Shown: one piece after another, positions 30,390-41,451 of the stretch
Layout of the letters: the number at the start of each line of letters is the position of its first letter
Position numbering within the stretch: position 1 is the stretch's first letter
From: Amanita rubescens
Taxonomy: Eukaryota > Basidiomycota > Agaricomycetes > Agaricales > Amanitaceae
Length of the DNA stretch: 64,000 nt
Direction of reading: 5' to 3'
NCBI GenBank assembly: GCA_015039365.1
Contig: WION01000076.1
Location: 62,001-126,000, forward strand
Position numbers and translations under genes: made by a program
Notes under the pieces: generated by a model
What the model was told of the DNA's origin: nothing
The model's database searches: none
What the model saw: only the letters and a program-made list of their open reading frames with translations

Positions 30390-31669
30390 AACGGCACTCT
30401 CTAAACGACACGTAAGCGTTCCGATAATCGATGGTCGTAAATAGAGGGTTACCATGCTCATCGACCACCACTTTGTATGATTGTTTTATATTCCCAAGTA
30501 AACCCTCAACGTTGGGATTTGTGGGGTCAGCGATGAAGTCCTATAGCGCCTTGAGTTTGTCTTGTTCATGCGGGGGGATGCATGCTTACTTGTGGCAAGT
30601 GATCGCACCAGTCACTATCATGCACGAGGGCAACAGTGGCCTCCGGTTTCTGCATGGATTAGCCGTATATGTCACGGTGTGAGTTGCGAAATCTCACGGA
30701 ATGCAAAAGCATGATGTTGATCAGATCGGAAGGGTGTAGCTGATGCAACGAGTTGAGATATGAAGAAGTAAAAGGTTAAACAAAGCGTACGGGAGCGTCT
30801 TCGTTGAAATAATCTTCTAGTATGACTTCTCTGGGCTGCGACTTCTCGTTCGAGACTGCTTGCTTCTGTGCCTGTATTGCTCGAAGTCCCATTGCGCCTA
30901 CTTCGGTCCTCAGCTTGTCCCATATGTCCGCTCGAAGCATGATCTTATATCCCCGCAGGAAAACGCATTGATTTGGCTCTTCATCATCGGAAACATGTAT
31001 ATCCTTTGGTCCTGGTCCTGCTTTAGCCTCTATCTTGCCCCGGCGCTCCCACCGGTATAACCCATCGTCAAAGATAAACTGAAGGATGTCGTGTTCTGTC
31101 CGGTGAGGATAGAAGACAGCGTTGCCCCAATTCACGGACTTGGTGCACTCGGTGACGAGATACAGGGACCCGTTGGAGATGTCCCTGCCAGAATCCAGCG
31201 CATACTTATACCAATCTATAGCATGACGCGAGGAATGCTTCTGGAAGTGGAGCAAATTCATCGCTGAATAGACGGTGGCACCTGTCGGCAGCACGAGAAT
31301 CGCTCCTTCATCCGTTGAACATTGAAAAGCGGGAGAGCTATAAACGTTGAGCGCAATAGACAAGTACAACATAATCGTTTATGCTTACTCAATACGATCA
31401 CCGATTTCAATGACGTTTTCGCTGGATAGACATGTACCAGAGGAAAACGTATCTTCGATGCTTATGATCGGTTCGAGTGGTTCGAAGTCGACAGGAAGTA
31501 TGGCCGGATTTCCTGCGTCTGATTGACAAACATTGAATAGAAAGTCGAAGGAACCGTTTGCGTTTATTCTTCCAACGTCTCCGATTCTTATTCCTTTCTT
31601 TCTGTATACCGCTGGAAGAGCTCTGGATGGCGTGGGCATGTAGATAGGATAACCCGCCCTGTGCGCCAA
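30390..31669 (-). CDS. Agaricomycete-specific hypothetical protein
   Basis: The start MAHRAGYPIYMPTPSRALPA is followed by YRKKGIRIGDVGRINANGSF and DFLFNVCQSDAGNPAILP. An exon near 31,330-30,780 has GAILVLPTGATVYSAMNLLH, HAIDWYKYALDSGRD, NGSLYLVTECTKSVNWGNAV and NQCVFLRGYKIMLRADIW. C-terminal pieces follow near 30,650-30,400 (EATVALVHDSDWCDHLPQ and VVVDEHGNPLFTTIDYRNAY). I recognise this as a protein type frequent in Agaricomycete genomes with no known function. It lies directly upstream of the F-box gene on the same strand. Traces of its C-terminus also precede the F-box paralogue at 58 kb, so the two genes were duplicated together. Confidence 0.6.
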
Positions 31670-31863
31670 GAGTCCCAGAGAGTATATGTCATTTCGAGCA
31701 CGAGAAGTGTAAGAATATACGGTCTGAACGATATTAGATATGGAAATGAAACACTATAAGCCACTTGCTCACCGAAGGAATGTCTGGGTCCCGATAACCT
31801 GCCATCGCCTGTGATTTGAAGACGTTCTGAGGCTAAAATGTTAATCTTGAACGCTACGTCCAC

Positions 31864-33180
31864 GGAAGGTCGACGTATGAGGTGATAAGGTGGAAACGAC
31901 AGTATTTGTCTCTTGGACCGCTAGAGGATGGAGGTGCGCTGGTACAATGCGGCGACTCGGCTTGACTCGGGCCGTGCGATGATAGTATATATTACGTAAT
32001 GTTCCAAAATACCAATCTCTCGTCCGTCCCTCGACCATCTCTACCTCATCATGGCTCCTCGTTCTATATGCCCCTTCACATAGAGAGGTGAAACAGATTC
32101 GAGCCGAGCGCTCTGTACATCTACTGGGTAAACTTGCAGGATGAGTCGGATGATGAATCAATGGTATATTGGGGGTACAGGGTGAAGGCTGGGTTTCAAG
32201 AATATCGAGGATAACCACAAGTGGAGTACTTTCTTCCCTAAGCCGTTACCGTGAATGAACACCCGGCTGGATTAGGAGGAGTTTTAGACCTCGAGCTGGA
32301 CTGTGGACGGGCGAAGCGAAGTTCGGACGTACCTGCGATGGCTTGGGGTGGATAGCGCTAAAGCACCTAAAAGCGCCAGGACGAATCTGCAATGCAAGAC
32401 AAACGCCGTGCTGCTACTCCTGCAGGCTAATGCGGGAATGACCTTCCCTCCCGAAGCATGGCAAGGATGTTTGATGTTCGGCGGGTCTGAGCGTTTCGTG
32501 TTCAAGTTTAACGGGATTGCAAATTCGGGGGGCAGAGGACTCGTCCAAGGACGAAAGCGGACAAGCCGCAGTAGCCGGCGTGAAATTTGATATCCAGCAG
32601 AACGTATTGGACGAGTATCCTTATTGGTGTTGTATCCGTTGCCACAAAATGCGTTTTTCATCTACTAATGCATCGATGGTCTCTGCATGAGTGCGTTGGG
32701 GGCGAAATCCTATGCGTGCTAAGCTTGCCTTCTTGCGAGACATCATAATGAACACGCTTATATTAGTGAGACGAGCTGCGGACCGATTTCAAGACAAAGC
32801 AATGGAAGGAGTGATCATTATTACTTAAATAAACTCACGCCGAACGACCAGGACAACTATCACTGCCAGTTTTGACTTCCCAGATTAGGGATGAAGTTGG
32901 AAGCGTCATATCCTAGGACTAAGTTGACATTTTTCGCGGCTTTGAAATCTTCATCGCCAATCGAATTTCATTGCTTCATTTTCAAGTTCTACCAGAATCT
33001 TTCCCGCCCACCATTAGTAGCTTCGACGCGACGGTGAGTTGTGTCAAGATATTGAACACGCGCCCGTCGTATTTGGAAGCTTACACCGATACCATGGCCG
33101 CGCCCCGAGTCTGCTGATCTAACTCAATCTCAATCTCTTGCATGTCTCAACGGCACTGTTGTCTCGAACGTCAGAAAACC
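31864..33180. other. Intergenic DNA
   Basis: No supported gene. The right third (33,000-33,180) leads into an F-box relic on the plus strand. The left part is probably the 5' flank of the hypothetical gene at 31,669. Confidence 0.4.
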
Positions 33181-33189
33181 TGGGCCCAT

Positions 33190-33560
33190 GTCTTTACTTG
33201 CTCTACCCCGCGACCCCCTTGAACGAACTCTCCCGCGGTTGGACGCTCAAGATCTCATAACTTCCGCTCTAATATCAAAACTATCATACATTCTTCAATT
33301 GTTCTTCGGTATCAGATCGCATGTCATGCGGCAGGCGCCGTAGACAACCCACATTGCAAAATCTCGTACGCTGAAACCAAAACGCTCTACTGAACCGAGA
33401 AAAGGCAGTTTTCTCAAAGACTTTTGACGTGCCACGTAAGCCATCTTCAATATACGGCTCGACAACAGGCGTTTACCTGTCCGGTGACATAGGCGGCCGG
33501 GGCTTCCACTATTGCACTCTTCCATCCACACCTGACGATGTTCAACTGGCAAATAAATAA
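33190..33560 (+). pseudogene. F-box N-terminal half of a scrambled F-box paralogue
   Basis: The plus strand reads LLALPRDPLERTLPRLDAQD and LITSALISKLSYILQ, then VLRYQIACHAAGAVDNPHCK and ISYAETK in a shifted frame near 33,290-33,390. These match the first part of the F-box genes at 30.3 kb and 57.9 kb. An early stop follows (CTACTGA near 33,390). The remainder of the gene is not downstream on this strand but on the opposite strand at 33,775-34,600. Confidence 0.65.
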
Positions 33561-33774
33561 AAATGAAATAGTATTGCTGGATGAGTTTAGCAGTGATGAG
33601 CGCACGGGTACATGTGAGAACGGCGGATCCTCGGCCAAAATAAAACATAGTAATTTCAACAAGACTCAGCCAAGATGGAACACAGTAACAGTCCCTTCGT
33701 TTACCTGCTGACTGTAAGCATAAACACGAAACCATGGCATGCCATACTATACGCACGTTAAAGCCCAACAATAT

Positions 33775-34600
33775 CTATTCGTCCATCAAAAAACCTTGAA
33801 AACGGTACGTCACAGGAAGATTGTACATCGTACAGCCAAATCCCATCTCAACATCTTCTGCAAAAATATTCCTGTGAGAAAAATAGTCTCCTTTTCTTGC
33901 TTTAGCGTATTGTCCCGACAAATCGTCGTCGTCGTCGTCGTCGTGGATGTTATAAGGATTGAAATCAAATATCGTGAATCGGGATCCACCAACAGACGAA
34001 TCGAAATAAAGGAGCGCCCATCTTTGCCCAGTGGGAGGGTTAGTCCAAAAGATGGTGCTTCCACCAACGTCCAACCACATCGATATACCTGGGCCCCATT
34101 TAGACCAAGGAATCGAAAGTACCTCTCTTCGAGGGGTCCCATTTGCTGGGGCTTGGACACCGGATGTATCTATGTGAGAGAGTTTTGTGATGGTGTCAAG
34201 GAGGGATTTGCGGTGTATAAAGAGAGCAAAAGCTGGGCCGTCTCTCACATCCGCCGTAGGCCCGTATTGGACTGGTGGCGAATGTCGAGGGGAATGGGCT
34301 CATCTGCGCGTGTAAGGTTTGAAACGGTTTCCAGGAGGGTCCGGCGATGGATGATTAGCGCGAACGCTGAGGCGGACGAGCTCAGAGGGGACGTGATATC
34401 GATGTAGGTGATGACAACGGTGTCATCGACAGATGCGTGAAACGGTCTAGGTGGAGCGTGTGGCATGTCGTGTATGTACGGGTTAGGGTCACTGCGACAC
34501 CTAGCATGAAGGATATGTCCACTTGACAGAGGAGACTCAGTATTTGGTGCGGGACGTTTTCCGCCTCCTTGGGCTTTTTCCAGATTTCATATTGGCTATG
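33775..34600 (-). pseudogene. C-terminal half of the scrambled F-box paralogue, inverted
   Basis: Minus-strand text matches the C-terminus of the F-box genes: DDTVVITYIDITSP and LIIHRRTLLETVSNLTR near 34,430-34,310, FALFIHRKSLLDTITKL near 34,220, IPWSKWGPGISMWLDVGG near 34,100, and GQRWALLYFDSS ... VEMGFGCTMYNLPVTYRFQG near 34,030-33,800. The block FALFIHRKSLLDTI / FALIIHRRTLLETV occurs twice, so part of the gene is duplicated. An Asp run (GAC/GTC repeats near 33,925-33,945) interrupts the conserved FNPYNI region. Together with the plus-strand half, the copy is rearranged and not functional as one gene. Confidence 0.65.
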
Positions 34601-34839
34601 GGCGATATTGAGAACGGCAAGATTTCGGATTGACTTCGTTGATGGTGTGCAAACATTGATTCAAGGGTGCGATTTCGTAGGGCAAGAAAGCAGCAAAAGC
34701 GTGAAGATGACCTGGGAGAGATGTCGGATCCTGTCATGGTAGCGCTCCACGTCAGTTATCGCCTTTAATCAATCGCGGATGGACACGTACATCTGGGCCA
34801 TTCAACCCGGTTCTCAATGCCTTTTGCTTCATAGATCAT

Positions 34840-35330
34840 CACTAGCCATCGTGATCCGTGCGTATGGATGGGAACAGAAGATTTAGATGCGAGGTCTGAA
34901 GCTTTTGAGTCAGGATGATAAAGCATAGGCGACGACACGTACATGGTCCGTAACTTGCCCTTGGTACCGTCATATGTAACGTTCAGGACGAATCTGAGCG
35001 TCGTCCCAACGTGATCGTCTTCGAAATTTCATCTGAGCGATCTCACTACCAATCAGATCGTGAACAACCAAACAACCTCTCACCATCGCTTTTGGACCAG
35101 AGACGCGTCTCCTGTTCCTTTTCTCGACTGCCAGTCAATTGAGACCACTTTTCCCTTTTCGTCTATCGCCACGTCATCCTGTCTTTTCACGGCTGCTTCC
35201 TCTCCTTCGCTCCTTTCGCTCGCTCTTTATAAGTTGAGCCTAGACCATAAAACGAACCAAAAAAAGTGAAACTTTTCAAGTTTAGTTTTCGGGCGTTGCC
35301 GAGTTACGATGGGTATTCCAGCCTTGCGCT
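34840..35330. repeat. Right copy of the second inverted repeat (partner 22,510-23,090)
   Basis: Reverse complement of the left copy with substitutions and indels, for example CGATCCGTGCG-type text near 34,855, GACGACACGTACATGG near 34,931, and GCCACGTCATCCTGTCTTTT near 35,170. The open frame beginning at 35,266 (MKLFKFSFRALPSYDGYSSL) starts inside it and extends 100 codons, but I do not recognise it. Confidence 0.7.
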
Positions 35331-35570
35331 TCCCACTGTTACCTTTGACGATGAAGAGGAAGGACCCAATAGGTACAGAATGGTCATATCGCCTGAACAC
35401 CGTGGCCGTGGGAACATAATCATCGGCCCGTGCTCATACCGGCTCACATTAAAAAAATGGCCAGTCATTCTGAGATTCACGATCCTCGGCGTAACATGCT
35501 GGGACACATTCCTCGTCTTGACAAATCAAGAGAAAATCTCAAGTTCAGTGTTTAGATCCATTCTGTGACG

Positions 35571-36593
35571 TGAGACCCAAAGCTGAGGGAGGCGCTTGGA
35601 GAGGTTATTCGACCTCAGCCGGAGTGGTGGCTTAATGGCGGTCCGCACGTGAATGGACAGGTGAGCGTGTCTTGCTTCCTTGATTATATATGCAAGTTGT
35701 GACGTTGGTTTAGATTGGACAGTTGCAAGGTAAAAGGGTCCAAAGATAAGATTTCGTTTCGAAGAAAATAGCTTGGGATTTGAATGACTTGTATTCAAGA
35801 CGGTGTATTAGGAGAGAAAAGTGGGAGCCGTTTACAACGCGTATGCTTATCGCTTGCTGTTGGTCAGCGTCCTTATGGATTTCGAATTTTAGTGCGGTTC
35901 AAGGTTATTTGCGATGATGTGACGGTATTACATGTAGACTCTTAGTAGGGATTGCAGAGACATGATGTCGAGGTGGGTTTCATGTAATGTCAGCTTGGGC
36001 TGCCGTCATTAATTAACCTACTTGGAGGTTGTTAAATTATCCCACTGGATGGATAAGCCCGGCACGTCGATCGAGGTTGATAATAGCTCGGGCAATAGTC
36101 ATGTCAATCCCAAAGAGGATGTCACTCATATCAGCCCATGTATTGTGAGCGATTATTCATCGCAGCCGTACATATATTAATTCGTCAACTCGATACGTTA
36201 TCTACTTTAAGCGATCGTATTGAGTTTTTTTGAGGTCTTCCTCCTGCGGAGAACCCTGGTGTCAGTTTGCCACTCATACAAATTTGTTTTAACACGTTTG
36301 GAGGGATAGCAACCATTCCCCGCGATGTGATCTACTGAGCGTCTCTGTTGACAGACACTGTCTTCGGAACCTGAGCACGATTAGGGGTCAGCACGTGCAA
36401 CAGCACCTCCGGCGACGAAACTAAGGGAAGAAAAACGAGGTTTAGTTCGAGAGCATATAGCAAAAGCGAAGATTTTTGGATGTACAATAGCGTCGTCAAC
36501 TACGGACTCGTCCTCCCCTAGTTGATCGCCATGCATTCTGTATCATAGATTCGTAGACAACACCATTTAGAAACCGACGCCCTACTTTCAAAG
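35571..36593. other. Intergenic DNA
   Basis: No supported gene. The stretch is AT-richer than its surroundings and may contain the 3' end of the F-box gene that follows on the minus strand. Confidence 0.4.
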
Positions 36594-37697
36594 TCACGGC
36601 AACGTATGTAATGATGGCCGATAGGCATCATCACCATAGTAAGCATACCTGTCAATATGCCGAGTAGACGCAGCCGGGGTCAACACTAAACGCTTGAATG
36701 TCTCGACGTCTGCATAGCCGCTACAATGCAATACTAAACTGTCCATACGTGGCAGGACAATCGAGGGTTCGGTATCAGGTAGGCGGGAAAACGTAGCATC
36801 GGAGGTAGGCTTTAGAGCACAACTGACAAGGGACATCCCTTGGCGTAAGATTACATTAAGACACGTCGTAGACGGTATATCGAATTGAAGGAAGAGTTCC
36901 TTCAAGTTATGCCAAGGTACCGCCGTAATCAGCTTCTCGAGATGCGTTGCAAAGCAGTTGCAGAAAGTGAGATCTACGAGGCACGGAAGTCGGGGTGGGA
37001 GACGTAAAGTGTTTGCAGGGATGGTGTTCGGATGGAAAGGGTAAGTACGTTCTGTGCTACTGCCATCTGAGCAACCAATGTGGAGTTTTTGCAAGCGTAA
37101 CATGTGCTCGGGTGGGATTTCTCTAAGGGTATGCATTTCATCGAATTTAGGCGCAAGGCGTAGTTTCAGAAATGTGAAAGGTGCAACTAGGTGCTTCACA
37201 ACGTCAGAGTGATAGACATCGTAGTTACAGAGTGATAGTTCTGTCCTGGGAAGGGAGCCGCCGCGGGTAAGCCAAAGGTGGTATAAGCGAAGTCTGGGAT
37301 AACGCCTGTAGTGAATATTGGCAATGGTAGGCAATTGGTTGCCGTGTCCAAGCGTCATTCGCACTGGAAACTGGGCCCAGATATGAGGCATGTCCAATAT
37401 GGTGTGCCGCCATGCAGAGCACACATATGACAAGACCAAGGCAGGACGTTGACCGGATATAATATCGAAATGAGGGTTCACTATCTGGCACATGAGATCG
37501 AAGATGATTCGCAACACATCTTCTGGGAGCTCCATGATGTGGGATGGAGGTGCGAGAGCTGTTTCGCATGTTGCGATATCCTTTTTAAGCTCTGCATTTC
37601 GTTCCTCAGCGATGAGCGCCTCTCGGTTGGATATCTCTTCTTGGGATGAGCCGTTGGTAAAGCCTACGCCTATGTCTCTTAGATCTGTAGCCATCAC
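36594..37697 (-). CDS. F-box protein with LRR-like body
   Basis: A 367-codon frame starts MMATDLRDIGVGFTNG. A short Glu/Lys-rich coiled-coil-like stretch precedes the F-box at about residues 54-105 (IMELPEDVLRIIFDLMCQI ... VLSYVCSAWRHTILDMPHIW), which has the usual 'LP-ell-IF ... VC-WR ... P-LW' pattern. The remaining body has irregular leucine-rich repeats (LPCLVDLTFCNCF, WHNLKELFLQFD, LPRMDSLVLHCSG). At 367 residues it is shorter than most relatives (about 450-550). A GTATGC donor right after HIDR near 36,650 suggests the annotated C-terminus may be intron and another exon follows. It is divergent from the next F-box gene, with about 350 bp between starts. Confidence 0.75.
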   Translation of the reverse strand: MMATDLRDIGVGFTNGSSQEEISNREALIAEERNAELKKDIATCETALAPPSHIMELPEDVLRIIFDLMCQIVNPHFDIISGQRPALVLSYVCSAWRHTILDMPHIWAQFPVRMTLGHGNQLPTIANIHYRRYPRLRLYHLWLTRGGSLPRTELSLCNYDVYHSDVVKHLVAPFTFLKLRLAPKFDEMHTLREIPPEHMLRLQKLHIGCSDGSSTERTYPFHPNTIPANTLRLPPRLPCLVDLTFCNCFATHLEKLITAVPWHNLKELFLQFDIPSTTCLNVILRQGMSLVSCALKPTSDATFSRLPDTEPSIVLPRMDSLVLHCSGYADVETFKRLVLTPAASTRHIDRYAYYGDDAYRPSLHTLP

Positions 37698-38051
37698 TGG
37701 ACCTGATGAGGATCTCGATGGGGCAACTTGATAGGATATGAGTGATGGCTTACCGATGACTCCGAATGCAGTGTCTGTAGATTAGGATCGCTGTTGGCGG
37801 TGCCTAAGTCATTGTGTAGGCCTACAACGTACAGGACGTTCGTAACGGACACGTACTGCCACCAAAAAACAGGAGCGGAGGGTGTATTTTGTCAAGCAGA
37901 GCGATTCACGTAAGTGTGGTACGAGAGCAAATAATTGCGTCTTAGAGCGCGCAGGACATAACTTCGCGGGGCGGCACCGTCGTGACTCGACTATACACGT
38001 GGCAGTCGGGGTCGTGGGAATATTATACAAACCCACTCTTCGCCAATTCCC
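37698..38051. promoter_or_regulatory. Shared upstream region of two divergent F-box genes
   Basis: About 350 bp separate the two divergent starts. No convincing TATA box or named operator is visible. The position alone suggests a bidirectional promoter. Confidence 0.35.
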
Positions 38052-39524
38052 ATGTCGCAAAGGAGGACTCAGAATAAAACCTGTAAGCTGTGGCCATTTG
38101 TTCAATGTGGACTGTCACTGACTCACGTAGATAACGCAAAACAAAAGGGTGGACAATTTGGCATTCGCTTAGTGCAGGGATCGGAAACAGTGGTGGCGAA
38201 ACGAGTAGCACGAGAGTTGCACTCCGTTCCCCTGATCAATCAACTTCCCTGCGAGATTCTTGCAGAAGTGTTTTGGAACTGTGTATCGGAAACGACATGG
38301 ATGTCGTGCGCTAGTGCTCCACTTTTACTATGTCGTGTCTGTTCATCGTGGCGGGCGCTCGCTCTGGCTACGCCAAAGATATGGACCACTATACGCATAA
38401 ACATCTGTAACTCGACCATGAATCCATCGGTTGCCGCCCATGTCACCGATGCTTGGCTCAAGCGCTCGCAATCTCTTCCTTTGACGTTGTTGCATCTGCA
38501 GGTGCCTTCATCGTATTCCCCCGCCTCTTGGACAAGGATCAAGACCGCCCTTGTCAAAGCTAGTTTATCTGTCCTTTACGCTCATTCATCGAGGTGGCAG
38601 GATGTAACTCTGGACCTGCATACGTTTCAGCTATCATCGTTTCCGAGGCTGGATACACTATGCTTGCGGTCATTTCATCTCAAAGGATCGCATCATAAAT
38701 TTATGAAATTACCTTTCGAAAGCTCGCTTCTCACGAAACTATCTTGGCCATTCCCACTCGACCCGTCTACAAACCCGCAGATTCCTTGGAGTCAAATTTC
38801 CCACTTGCACATTCTAACCGGAATGACATATTTTTCTGCGACAGAAATAATCCGCTTGTGTCCTCAATTGGAGGAATTTTCGGCAATGTTTGTTCACTAC
38901 GCTCCTACGAATAACCGTCTCCCTCGCCAACCTCTAGTGGAGAATTTCCATTTGCGGAGACTTAAAATCGTTGTCTACGATGTTTGTCGCCCCTTTTTCG
39001 AATCGTTGACGTTACCGGCCCTCGAAGAATTCGATTATACATTTGGAGGCGGTGACGTTAGACGTTTTACACGGCACTCTGTGCAGCCGGAGCTCCCGCG
39101 CTTGCTAACACGCTTAAAATGCAAACTAAAAAAGTTGAGGCTTAGTCGATTTATGCTAATATCTTTTCATGTTCTAGAATGCCTAGCACACGAGAGCCTA
39201 GAAACCATCCAGACTTTGTATATTGAAGACTATCCTACGTTCACCGACGATTTGCTTATTCGTCTCATTTCCCCATCTCCCACTGGACAACGTATATTAT
39301 TACCCAATCTGACACACCTGACACTCGTTAGGTGTGTGAAGGCACTGTCGTCCGGCTTGCTAGGGAAAGTGGTCGCCTCGCGGTGTTGCTCACCAGAATC
39401 TGAAGTGGAACGATTACAGGTTCTATCGCTTACAGTCCCAGGACTGTACGAGGTAGATGAGAACCTTATCAAGGATGCAATTGCAAATGGCCTTGTCGCA
39501 AATATAATGTTGCTCGGGTGGTGA
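38052..39524 (+). CDS. F-box protein, 490 residues, intact
   Basis: One exon starts MSQRRTQNKTCKLWPFVQCG and ends LVANIMLLGW. The F-box lies at about residues 60-115 (LINQLPCEILAEVFWNCV ... LLLCRVCSSWRALALATPKI W), with the conserved LP, VC-WR and P-IW positions. The body carries leucine-rich segments (FPRLDTLCLRSFHLKG, PQLEEFSAMFVHYAP, LPALEEFDYTFGGGD, LPNLTHLTLVRCVKA), the usual layout of Agaricomycete F-box proteins that present substrates to an SCF ubiquitin ligase. Met 38052 is the first Met; a later start is possible because the first 55 residues show no conserved pattern. Confidence 0.8.
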   Translation: MSQRRTQNKTCKLWPFVQCGLSLTHVDNAKQKGGQFGIRLVQGSETVVAKRVARELHSVPLINQLPCEILAEVFWNCVSETTWMSCASAPLLLCRVCSSWRALALATPKIWTTIRINICNSTMNPSVAAHVTDAWLKRSQSLPLTLLHLQVPSSYSPASWTRIKTALVKASLSVLYAHSSRWQDVTLDLHTFQLSSFPRLDTLCLRSFHLKGSHHKFMKLPFESSLLTKLSWPFPLDPSTNPQIPWSQISHLHILTGMTYFSATEIIRLCPQLEEFSAMFVHYAPTNNRLPRQPLVENFHLRRLKIVVYDVCRPFFESLTLPALEEFDYTFGGGDVRRFTRHSVQPELPRLLTRLKCKLKKLRLSRFMLISFHVLECLAHESLETIQTLYIEDYPTFTDDLLIRLISPSPTGQRILLPNLTHLTLVRCVKALSSGLLGKVVASRCCSPESEVERLQVLSLTVPGLYEVDENLIKDAIANGLVANIMLLGW

Positions 39525-40110
39525 TAATATTAATCATTACATTTCTTATCCTCGCATTCTCCGCCACTTCATGCTTCTTTTGCTGTATTTCGCATCGGAT
39601 CTATGTTACATCATGACAGTGTTTGTCACCCTGAAAGCGTCGGAGGGCACGGACTGTACCAATAGTTTGACTTTTTCCCTGAGGGTCCGTTGTCGTTGAT
39701 GATGTTGACCGGCGGATTCGGACCGGTCGCTTTGATTATGATCACATCGTCGTGGCTTCGCTGCGCTTTCGTAGACATGCTCTAAGCGACAACAAGCATC
39801 TCTGGCGCGCGCTTTCCAGCGGGATTGTATGACTGGAATGCATGCCAAAAGGCTCTTCAGGACAATTGCACTTCGGGAATCAACAACGCCGTAACTACCG
39901 AAAAAATGGTTATGTACTCCCCCGTGGCATGCACGACACAACCCTCTTCGGTTCCCCAAACCGCGTCTAGCCTATCCACTCGTCATCGTCCTCCACATTG
40001 CAAGGAAGACTCTAGCGCATAATCTGCGTTCACTCTGAACGAGTCATGGGAACTGCGTTTCTTGGAATAAAGGTCTTCCACGTCCGCTTGGGTCGAAGAC
40101 GTGATGCGGA

Positions 40111-41142
40111 ATGGATGCCTACCGTGTCTCCTGGATCGTTTGCGCAAACAAATCGATTCATCGTCGTCCCAGGAGGAATCGAGAAGGAAAGCGGACACAA
40201 TCCTCGAATCCTCCCTCCATCGTCGACAATCAAATAGGAACTGACCGGAACCGGGCGCCTCTCCTACAAACTCGAGCTGACACTAAACGCTCTCAACAAC
40301 AAATCCTGATTGCAGCAAGGAGAGTGTACGATATGCCTCACAAAACATCGACTCTATGGCCCCTTCCTCCATATAACCAAACCTCTCAGTTACATCGTCC
40401 CTCTCGACGAAAATGGAAAAAGAACCCTCCGCTCACCCTCCCCGCCTTCCTCAGGCTCAGAAGAAGAAACAACCAAAATCCACCTCGACATGCTCACCCT
40501 TCTCTCCGCCGGTATACACCCCACTTTCTGCTTCACCACCACCTCTTTTATCCCAGTACTGATCCCTTTTTAGGCAATTCACTCGACGAAGGCGTCCCTG
40601 ACAGCCCAAACCAAAACTCTCCGCCAAAGCAACCCAACCCCGAGGACATTTCACCGCATAGGATCGTCCCGGATTACCCGTTCCTCTCCGCGGCGAGGTA
40701 TTTGATAGAGGCGAATATGAAAGAGGCGTGGGGGAACTTGATCAACATCGCTCAAGATATTGGAGGTGTCGTAGACGAAGACAAGGATGGGAGTTATTAC
40801 GAGGGTGAGGGTGAGGGTGAGGGTGAGGATGAGGATACCGACAACGACGGGGACGACGTGAGTCTCAATTTCCTAATCTTACCTGACTCTGACCTTGCCA
40901 CATACAGGTTTCGACAATACCGAAAGACGTCTCCTCAGATGCCCAATATTCTGAATCGTCTAGCGGCCAACCCACTGGCGCCGCTTCACCTTTTTCATCC
41001 ACTGGAGAAGAAGTGGATGGAGAAGAAGACCAAGGCCTCACGAACCACGAATGGTCCGTTTCGATCCGAAATACGCGTCGTTGGGTCGAACGACTCGTTG
41101 ATTCTTTTTCTTGTCTTGATTTTGTCAGGATGGGAGGTGTAG
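40111..41142 (+). pseudogene. Frameshifted hypothetical gene relic in the right duplication copy
   Basis: Protein-like pieces shared with the left copy lie in alternating frames: VPGGIEKESGHNPRILPPSS and TGTGRLSYKLELTLNALNNK in one frame with stops after SSTIK and NNKS, and SLDEGVPDSPNQNSPPKQPN, FLSAARYLIEANMKEAWGN and SLNFLILPDSDLATYRF in another. GAGGGTGAGGGT repeats at 40,800-40,830 lengthen an acidic tract. The gene is broken here too. No function is assigned. Confidence 0.5.
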
Positions 41143-41443
41143 CCGGGTATTGGAAGGGTGGAATCAAGGAACGGTGTGAGGCATTGAAAGCTCGTCGAGG
41201 AGGGCCAAATGCCGATGACGCAGTCACAAAAGGCGAATGGAGGCCCCGCGTTGTGTATTGGATGGATTATCAAGATTTGTTGCGTGCGTGTTCTCTCCTA
41301 TTCTCTGATTTACACAACTGACCCACGCACGCACAGTAAGTCCCATATTAAGGCGAATGAGAGACACGACTTCTCACCACCGCTTTTGCAGTCAAGAACT
41401 GGCCGATCAACAGGCAACGAAGAAGACATCAACGAGACATCCG

Positions 41444-41451
41444 GCTATTCC
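41444..41451 (+). other. Left 8-bp target-site duplication of the hAT element
   Basis: GCTATTCC lies directly left of the terminal inverted repeat and is repeated directly right of the element at 45351-45358. The undisturbed site, with a single GCTATTCC, is preserved in the other duplication copy near 19,890 (reverse strand). An 8-bp duplication is the hallmark of hAT transposition. Confidence 0.95.

Noticed and set aside
35266..35568. 100-codon plus-strand frame beginning MKLFKFSF
   Set aside because: It begins inside a dispersed inverted repeat and has no recognisable family. The sister copies do not keep it open.
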